From contig NZ_RJUU01000001.1 in the NCBI RefSeq assembly GCF_003751445.1, positions 1,741,001-1,805,000 of the forward strand: a stretch of DNA of 64,000 nt, given 5' to 3'. Positions 58,663 through 64,000 of the stretch are shown here, in pieces (the stretch's first letter is position 1; each line of letters begins with the position of its first letter). Position numbers and translations under genes: made by a program. Below the pieces are notes generated by a model. It had not been told where the DNA came from, ran no database searches, and was given only the letters and a program-made list of their open reading frames with translations. Source of the DNA: Streptomyces sp. 840.1 (GTDB lineage: Bacteria; Actinomycetota; Actinomycetes; Streptomycetales; Streptomycetaceae).

Positions 58663-59619
58663 TCAGGCGCGGCGGCGGGCGACCTCGTACATCACGATGC
58701 CGGCCGCGACACCGGCGTTCAGGGACTCGGCGCCGCCGGGCATCGAGATGCGGACCCGGTAGTCGCAGGTCTCGCCGACGAGGCGGCCGAGGCCCTTGCC
58801 CTCGCTGCCGATGACGATGACGACGGGGCCGCCGAGGGCTTCGAGGTCCTCGACGGTGTGCTCGCCGTCGGCGGCCAAGCCGACGATCGCGATGCCTTCC
58901 TTCTTGTACGCCTCGAGCGCCCGGGTCAGGTTGGTGACGCGGGAGACCGGGGTGCGGGCGGCGGTGCCGGCGGAGGACTTCCAGGCCCCGGCGGTCATTC
59001 CGGCGGCGCGGCGCTCGGGCACGACCACGCCGTGGCCGCCGAACGCGGAGACGGAGCGGACGATCGCGCCGAGGTTGCGCGGGTCGGTGACACCGTCGAG
59101 GGCGACGATCAGCGGGTCCTGGCCGTTGTCGTACGCGGCGGCGGTGAGGTCCTGCGGGTCGGCGTACTCGTACGGCGGGACCTGGAGGACGAGGCCCTGG
59201 TGGTTCAGGCCGTTCGTCATCCGGTCGAGCTCGGGGCGCGGGGCCTCCATCAGGTTGATGTTGCCGCGCTGGCCGGCGAGCTGGAGTGCCTCACGGACCC
59301 GCTCGTCGTTGTCGATGTACTGCTGGACGTACAGGGTGGTGGCGGGGACGCCGTCGCGCAGCGCCTCGAAGACCGGGTTGCGGCCGACGACCATCTCGGA
59401 GGTGCCCTTGACGCCGCCCCGGCGGGGGGCCGGGCGGCGGTTGGCGGCCTGCTTGGCCTTGGCGGTCGCGATGCGGTTCTTCTTGTGCTTCTTGCGGTCC
59501 TCGGCGGGCGGCGTCGGTCCCCGGCCTTCGAGAGCACGGCGTCGGTTACCGCCGCTGCCGACCTGCATGCCCTTCTTGTTGGACGTGCGGCGGTTCCTGC
59601 GCTGGCTGTTCCCGGCCAT
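58663..59619 (-). CDS. rlmB: 23S rRNA (guanosine-2'-O)-methyltransferase RlmB
   Basis: A 318-residue SpoU/TrmH-type enzyme that methylates the ribose of a conserved guanosine (G2251 in E. coli) in 23S rRNA. It has a basic N-terminal tail of about 70 residues, an L30e-like substrate-binding domain (VVGRNPVFEALRDG) and the knotted SPOUT domain with NLGAIVRSV, IGSEGKGL and SLNAGVAAGI. In streptomycetes it follows cysS, as here, 83 nt downstream, so the two are likely one operon. Confidence 0.95.
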   Translation of the reverse strand: MAGNSQRRNRRTSNKKGMQVGSGGNRRRALEGRGPTPPAEDRKKHKKNRIATAKAKQAANRRPAPRRGGVKGTSEMVVGRNPVFEALRDGVPATTLYVQQYIDNDERVREALQLAGQRGNINLMEAPRPELDRMTNGLNHQGLVLQVPPYEYADPQDLTAAAYDNGQDPLIVALDGVTDPRNLGAIVRSVSAFGGHGVVVPERRAAGMTAGAWKSSAGTAARTPVSRVTNLTRALEAYKKEGIAIVGLAADGEHTVEDLEALGGPVVIVIGSEGKGLGRLVGETCDYRVRISMPGGAESLNAGVAAGIVMYEVARRRA

Positions 59620-59702
59620 GACCTACCTGTTTCGTTGCTTCAGACGTGCATGCGTATAAGTGAGAGTGTGCCGCCCGGCGGGCCGGGCGGCACTCGGGAG
59701 GA

Positions 59703-61106
59703 CTACTGGCGCGGGCCGAGTGTCCACCGTGGTCCGGCCGGGCTGTCCTCGATGACGAGCCCGGACTGGTTGAGCTGGTCGCGGATGGCGTCGGCAGCCG
59801 TCCAGTCCTTGCGCTCGCGTGCCGACTGGCGCTGGTCCAGAACGAGCCGTACGAGGGTGTCGACGACGCCGTGGAGGTCGTCGCCCCGGTCGCTCTCGCC
59901 GGCCCAGTGTTCGTCGAGCGGGTCGAGGCCGAGCACTCCGAGCATCGCACGTACCTCCGCGAGGCGGGCGACGGCGGCTTCCTTGTCGTCGGCGGCGAGC
60001 GCGCTGTTGCCCTGGCGGACGGTGGTGTGGACGATCGCGAGGGCCTGCGGGACGCCCATGTCGTCGTCCATCGCCTCGGCGAAGGCGGGCGGCACCTCGG
60101 CGGCGGGCTCGACCGTCTCGCCGGCCTTCTCGGTGACGCGCTGGACGAAGCCCTCGATGCGGGCGAACGCGGACTCGGCCTCGCGCAGGGCGTCCTCGCT
60201 GTACTCGATCATGGACCGGTAGTGCGGGGTGCCGAGGTAGTAGCGCAGCACGATGGGGCGCCAGGTCTTGACCATCTCGCTGACGAGTACGGAGTTGCCG
60301 AGCGACTTCGACATCTTCTCGCCGGCCATGGTGACCCAGCCGTTGTGCACCCAGTACTTCGCGAACTCGTCGCCGAAGCCCTTGGCCTGGGCGATCTCGT
60401 TCTCGTGGTGCGGGAAGATCAGGTCGATGCCGCCGCCGTGGATGTCGAAGGCGGTGCCGAGGTACTTGTGCGCCATCGCGGAGCACTCCAGGTGCCAGCC
60501 GGGCCGGCCCCGGCCCCAGGGGGTCTCCCAGCTGGGCTCGCCGGGCTTGGACGCCTTCCACATGGCGAAGTCGCGCTGGTCGCGCTTGCCGGTCTCGCCG
60601 TCGCCGGAGGGCTGGCGCAGATCGTCCAGGTCCTGGTTGGAGAGCTCCAGGTAGCCGGGGAACGAGCGCACGTCGAAGTAGACGTTGCCGTCGGCGGCGT
60701 AGGCGTGGCCGCGCTCGATGAGGCCGCGCATCATCTCGATCATCTCGGTGATGTGGCCGGTGGCGCGCGGCTCGTAGGTGGGCGGCAGGCAGCCGAGCGC
60801 GGCGTAGCCGTCGTTGAACGCGCGCTCGTTCTCGTAGCCGATGGCCCACCAGGGGCGGCCCTGTTCGGCCGACTTCCAGATGATCTTGTCGTCGATGTCG
60901 GTGACGTTCCGGACGAACGTCACTTCGTAGCCGCGGTGGGCGAACCAGCGGCGCATGATGTCGAAGTTCAGTCCGGACCTGATGTGCCCGATGTGCGGGG
61001 CGGCCTGGACGGTAGCGCCACAGAGGTAGATCGAGACACAGCCCGCTGTGAGCGGGACGAAGTCACGGATCTGCCGGGCGCTGGTGTCGTACAGGCGAAT
61101 AGTCAC
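59703..61106 (-). CDS. cysS: cysteinyl-tRNA synthetase
   Basis: A 467-residue class I synthetase that charges tRNA-Cys. The zinc-site Cys is in YLCGATVQ, the HIGH motif is PHIGHIRSG (about residues 37-46) and the KMSKS loop is EKMSKSLGN (about 270). The C-terminal DALR-like domain is intact. The length is standard. Upstream on this strand begins the oligopeptide-type ABC permease gene's end, 199 bp away, so cysS has its own promoter region. rlmB follows. Confidence 0.97.
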   Translation of the reverse strand: MTIRLYDTSARQIRDFVPLTAGCVSIYLCGATVQAAPHIGHIRSGLNFDIMRRWFAHRGYEVTFVRNVTDIDDKIIWKSAEQGRPWWAIGYENERAFNDGYAALGCLPPTYEPRATGHITEMIEMMRGLIERGHAYAADGNVYFDVRSFPGYLELSNQDLDDLRQPSGDGETGKRDQRDFAMWKASKPGEPSWETPWGRGRPGWHLECSAMAHKYLGTAFDIHGGGIDLIFPHHENEIAQAKGFGDEFAKYWVHNGWVTMAGEKMSKSLGNSVLVSEMVKTWRPIVLRYYLGTPHYRSMIEYSEDALREAESAFARIEGFVQRVTEKAGETVEPAAEVPPAFAEAMDDDMGVPQALAIVHTTVRQGNSALAADDKEAAVARLAEVRAMLGVLGLDPLDEHWAGESDRGDDLHGVVDTLVRLVLDQRQSARERKDWTAADAIRDQLNQSGLVIEDSPAGPRWTLGPRQ

Positions 61107-61305
61107 GCCTCAAGGGTAGTGGGCGCGCACCAGTGCCCCGCGACCCCTTGGGGGAATGCGGCGGCAGTTGTCGGTGTCCGTTGTCACGGCGCGGGCCGGA
61201 CCGGCTCCCTCGGCCCGGGTCCGGACGGGCGCGGGTTCGCCGGGCAGCACCCCGGTGGCGGCGCTGCCGGGGCCGGTGCCGCGGTGGTGGGGAGCGGGGC
61301 GGCGT

Positions 61306-63030
61306 TCACGCGGCGCCCTGGCGGTGCCGGACGCCCCGGACGGCGGCGGTCGCGAGGACGGCCGTCGCGCCGAGGGCGGCGAGCGCGGCGGCGGGGGCGA
61401 GTACGGCCCAGGGGGCGCGCTCCGCGTAGGGGAGGTTCTCGGAGAGCATCCGGCCCCATTCGGGCGACGGGGGCGCGGTGCCGAGGCCGAGGAAGCCGAG
61501 GGAGGCGAGGGCCAGCGCGATGGCGGGGACGCGCAGGACGGCGTGGCGGACGACGGGTGGCAGCACGCCCGGCAGCACGTGGCGGCGCAGCAGGTGGACG
61601 CGTCCGGCGCCGAGCGCGCGGGCGGCGGCGATGTGCGGGGCGGCGCGTTCCTGGGCGTGGAGGGCGCCGGTGTGCGCGGCCAGTGGTGCCCAGGCGACGG
61701 CGGTGACGGCTGCGGCGGCACTCCAGGGGCCGGGTCCGGCGATGCCGGCGACGACGAGCCCGGTGAGGATCGCGGGGAGCGCGTTGGCGGTCTCGGTGAG
61801 CGCTCCGGCGCGTACGGCTCCGAGGGCGAGGCCGATGAGGAGGGTGGCGGCGGAGACGGCCAGCGCGGTGAGGACGGTGCGGGCGGCGCCGTGTCCGAGG
61901 CGGGCGAGGACGTCGCGGCCGAGGGAGTCGGTGCCGAGGGGGTGGGCGGCGGACGGTCCGGCGAGGCGGGCGGCCGCGTCGATCTGGAGGGGATCGCGCA
62001 GGAGTCCGGCGACGGTGACGGCGGCGAAGAGCACGGCGAGCGCGACGGCGGCCGAGGTCAGCAGCCGGCGGGCCGGCAGGGCGGGCGGCAGCAGGGCGGG
62101 CAGGGCGCCGTCGTGCAGGGCGGGGCCCAGCAGGGTGCGGGAGGCGAGGCGGGCGGCGAGCCCGGCCGCGACGCCGAGGAGCAGCAGCATCAGGACGCAG
62201 GCCTGGAGGACCGGGAGGTCCTGGGCGAGTGCGGCGGCCAGCGCGGTGCCACCGAGGCCGGGGATCGCGTAGAGGGTCTCGACGGCGACGGCCCCGCCGG
62301 TGAGCCCGACGACGATCAGCCCGAGCTGGGGCAGCAGCCCCGGCAGGGCGCGGCGCAGGGCGTGCCGGGCGATCCGGGGTCCGGGCAGTCCGCCGGCGGT
62401 GGCGGCGCGGGCCCAGGGTTCGGCGAAGGCGGCGGGCAGCGCGTCGTCCAGCAGCCGGCCGAGCAGGGCGCCGGCCGGGAGGCCCATGGCGAGGGCGGGC
62501 AGCACCGTCTGCCCCGGGGTGCCCCAGCCGAGCGCGGGGAGCCAGCCGAGCCGGACCGCGACGACTGCGGCGAGCACGGCGGCGATCAGGAACTCGGGGA
62601 AGGCGGCGAGGACGGCCGCGCCGACGCCCGCGCGGGTGGTGACGATGCGGCGGGACGCCCCGCGCCGCAGGGTCCCGGCGGCGAGAGCGGCGGCGAGGGC
62701 CAGGGCGACGGCCAGGGAGACGCCCATCAGGGTGAGCGAGACGCCCAGGGCGGACATCGCGTCGGGGGCGACGGGCTGTCCGGAGACCCAGGAGGTGCCG
62801 AGATCGCCGCGCGCGAGTCCGCCGAACCAGCGGCCGAGGACGTGGAGGGAGCCGCCGTCGAGGCCGGTCCCGGCCCGGATGGCGTCGAGGGTCTCGGGGG
62901 TCGGCGGCCGGTCGGCGTACCGGGCGCGCAGGATCGTGCGGGCGGGGTCGGTGCTGGTCAGCCGGGGCAGCAGGCCGATGACGGCGAGGACCGCGAGGAG
63001 CGCGCCGAGGCGTCCGGCGAGGTACTTCAC
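61306..63030 (-). CDS. fused DppB-DppC-type ABC transporter permease
   Basis: A 574-residue membrane protein with two permease domains in one chain. The N-terminal half (about 1-300) is DppB-like, with AVETLYAIPGLGGTALAAAL as its EAA-type loop; the C-terminal half (about 310-560) is DppC-like, with PLGTDSLGRDVLARLGHGA and ARALGAGRVHLLRRHVLPGVLP. It should form the channel of a peptide or nickel-type importer. The GTG start lies 4 nt after the binding-protein stop, so the two are coupled. No ATPase gene follows within the window. Confidence 0.88.
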   Translation of the reverse strand: MKYLAGRLGALLAVLAVIGLLPRLTSTDPARTILRARYADRPPTPETLDAIRAGTGLDGGSLHVLGRWFGGLARGDLGTSWVSGQPVAPDAMSALGVSLTLMGVSLAVALALAAALAAGTLRRGASRRIVTTRAGVGAAVLAAFPEFLIAAVLAAVVAVRLGWLPALGWGTPGQTVLPALAMGLPAGALLGRLLDDALPAAFAEPWARAATAGGLPGPRIARHALRRALPGLLPQLGLIVVGLTGGAVAVETLYAIPGLGGTALAAALAQDLPVLQACVLMLLLLGVAAGLAARLASRTLLGPALHDGALPALLPPALPARRLLTSAAVALAVLFAAVTVAGLLRDPLQIDAAARLAGPSAAHPLGTDSLGRDVLARLGHGAARTVLTALAVSAATLLIGLALGAVRAGALTETANALPAILTGLVVAGIAGPGPWSAAAAVTAVAWAPLAAHTGALHAQERAAPHIAAARALGAGRVHLLRRHVLPGVLPPVVRHAVLRVPAIALALASLGFLGLGTAPPSPEWGRMLSENLPYAERAPWAVLAPAAALAALGATAVLATAAVRGVRHRQGAA

Positions 63031-63034
63031 CCGG

Positions 63035-64000
63035 TCATCCGACGCGGGTGTCTGCGGTGATGAGGGTGCGTTCCATCGGGTCGAGCGCGACACCGCGGAC
63101 GCGGCTGTCGTCGTAGCCCTGGACGAAGCGTTCGTGGAGCAGCGGGACGAGGGCGTCGGTGCCCAGAACGTCTGCCTCGGCGGTCATCGCGGCGCGGTGG
63201 CGGGCGTCCGTTCCGGCGAGTGCGGAGGCCTTGTCCACGTCGGCGTCGACGCGCTTGTCGCAGAGCTGCGAGATGTTGAAGCTGCCGTCGCAGGTGAAGT
63301 CGGAGGCGAGGTAGGAAACCGGGTCGGCGGTGTCCAGGAGGGTGTTGCGGGCCTGGATGAAGGCGTCGTACTTGCCGGCGAGGGCGTCGGCCTCCAGCTG
63401 GGCGTAGTCGCGGACGACCTGCTTGACGGTGAAGCCGCGCTTCCGGAGCTGCTGCTGGACGACGGTGGCGACCTCGGGGAGTTCGGGCCGGTTGGTGTAG
63501 GTGGCCAGCACGATCTGCTTTGTCTTCGCGATCTGCGCCTTGCCGGCGGCCTTCGCCCGGCCGGCCGGGTCCTGGCGGGCTGCGGCGGCCCATGGCACGC
63601 CGGGTCCGAGGAGGCCCTGCGCGCTGTCGGCGCGGCCTTCGTAGACGGCCTTGACGAGGGCCTCGGAGTCGATCGCCTCGCGGGCGGCTGCGCGCATCGC
63701 GGGGTCGCTGAAGACGCCGTGCTCGGTGTTGAGGGAGAGGCCGTTGGTGCGGGCGGAGGGGAACTCGTGGACGAGCCCGTCGCCGAGGAGGGAGGCCTGC
63801 GAGATCGGTACGTACTCGGCGACGTCGACGGCCTCGGTGCGCAGGGCGTTGGCGCGGGCGGTGCCGTCGGCCACGAACGTCACGTCGACGCCGGGGGCCT
63901 TCGCCTTGCCGCCCCAGTAGTGGTCGTTGCGTTCCAGGGTGGCGCTGACGGCTCCCTGGACCGAGGCGAGGGTGAAGGGCCCGGTGGCGTGTCCGGCGGG
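63035..64000 (-). CDS. ABC transporter substrate-binding protein, family 5 (partial, N-terminus outside window)
   Basis: The last 321 residues of an SBP_bac_5 (oligopeptide/dipeptide/nickel) binding protein; the frame is open to the window edge, so the start and signal peptide are missing. The first visible residues (GPFTLASVQG...LERNDHYWGG) are the typical mid-protein motif of this family. It is followed by the fused permease after 4 nt. The ligand is unknown; streptomycete paralogues bind peptides, siderophore-like compounds or nickel. Confidence 0.88.
   Translation of the reverse strand, partial: PAGHATGPFTLASVQGAVSATLERNDHYWGGKAKAPGVDVTFVADGTARANALRTEAVDVAEYVPISQASLLGDGLVHEFPSARTNGLSLNTEHGVFSDPAMRAAAREAIDSEALVKAVYEGRADSAQGLLGPGVPWAAAARQDPAGRAKAAGKAQIAKTKQIVLATYTNRPELPEVATVVQQQLRKRGFTVKQVVRDYAQLEADALAGKYDAFIQARNTLLDTADPVSYLASDFTCDGSFNISQLCDKRVDADVDKASALAGTDARHRAAMTAEADVLGTDALVPLLHERFVQGYDDSRVRGVALDPMERTLITADTRVG

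Overview
This is chromosomal DNA of a Streptomyces or close relative. The coding sequence is about 70% G+C with extreme third-position GC, many starts are GTG, and the lipoprotein and Tat signals, mycothiol-dependent family, CIRCE-controlled groEL2, DasR-type operators and the diguanylate cyclase/tRNA-Thr/msiK/rlmB/cysS neighbours are all typical of that genus. From memory, and not checked by search, the gene order runs parallel to the S. coelicolor core region between groEL2 (about SCO4296) and cysS (about SCO4235). I recall the contractile injection system (CIS) cluster of that species lying inside this interval.

Layout. 0-3.3 kb: a secreted hydrolase and an ECF sigma factor translationally coupled to a membrane-anchored CU044_5270-type partner. 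3.3-7.6 kb: groEL2 with two CIRCE operators, a cold-shock protein, and thrC with a MoaD/ThiS-like carrier. 7.9-11.5 kb: glucosyl-3-phosphoglycerate synthase, trehalose-6-P synthase and trehalose-6-P phosphatase (compatible solutes). 11.5-18.2 kb: an amino-sugar island with a sugar-binding lipoprotein, AgaS-like SIS enzyme, ROK kinase, NagA, PfkB-type kinase and class II aldolase, with two DasR-like sites. Together these genes could take N-acetyl-amino sugars to triose phosphates. 18.4-25.1 kb: a CBM35-like membrane protein, a GAF-PAS-GGDEF diguanylate cyclase (cdgB-like) with TGTGA/TCACA dyads, flavin reductase, ArfB, TerD and a secreted M4 protease. 25.2-31.2 kb: an hbpS-ankyrin-propeller-M1 peptidase operon divergent from a SenS/SenR two-component system.

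31.3-38.4 kb looks accessory: two methyltransferases, NUDIX, an XRE/TPR regulator with a palindromic operator, two small Cys-rich proteins, a DNA-binding-like protein whose 3' end is partly duplicated downstream, short tandem repeats, and a VapBC-like toxin-antitoxin operon with an 18-bp palindrome. 38.4-53.6 kb is a run of mostly single genes (pentapeptide protein, oxidoreductases, GNAT, APH, rhomboid-like protein). It also holds a large orphan protein at 45.4-47.1 kb whose N-terminus resembles CIS cargo proteins, a thioredoxin lacking its first active-site cysteine, an acyl-CoA ligase, and an aromatic monooxygenase with SARP-like direct repeats upstream.

53.8-64 kb returns to core genes: tRNA-Thr(TGT), the shared sugar-ABC ATPase msiK with a DasR-like site, a nucleotidyltransferase, a DoxX membrane protein, rlmB, cysS, and a peptide/nickel-type ABC system with a fused double permease. 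The last gene runs off the window end.
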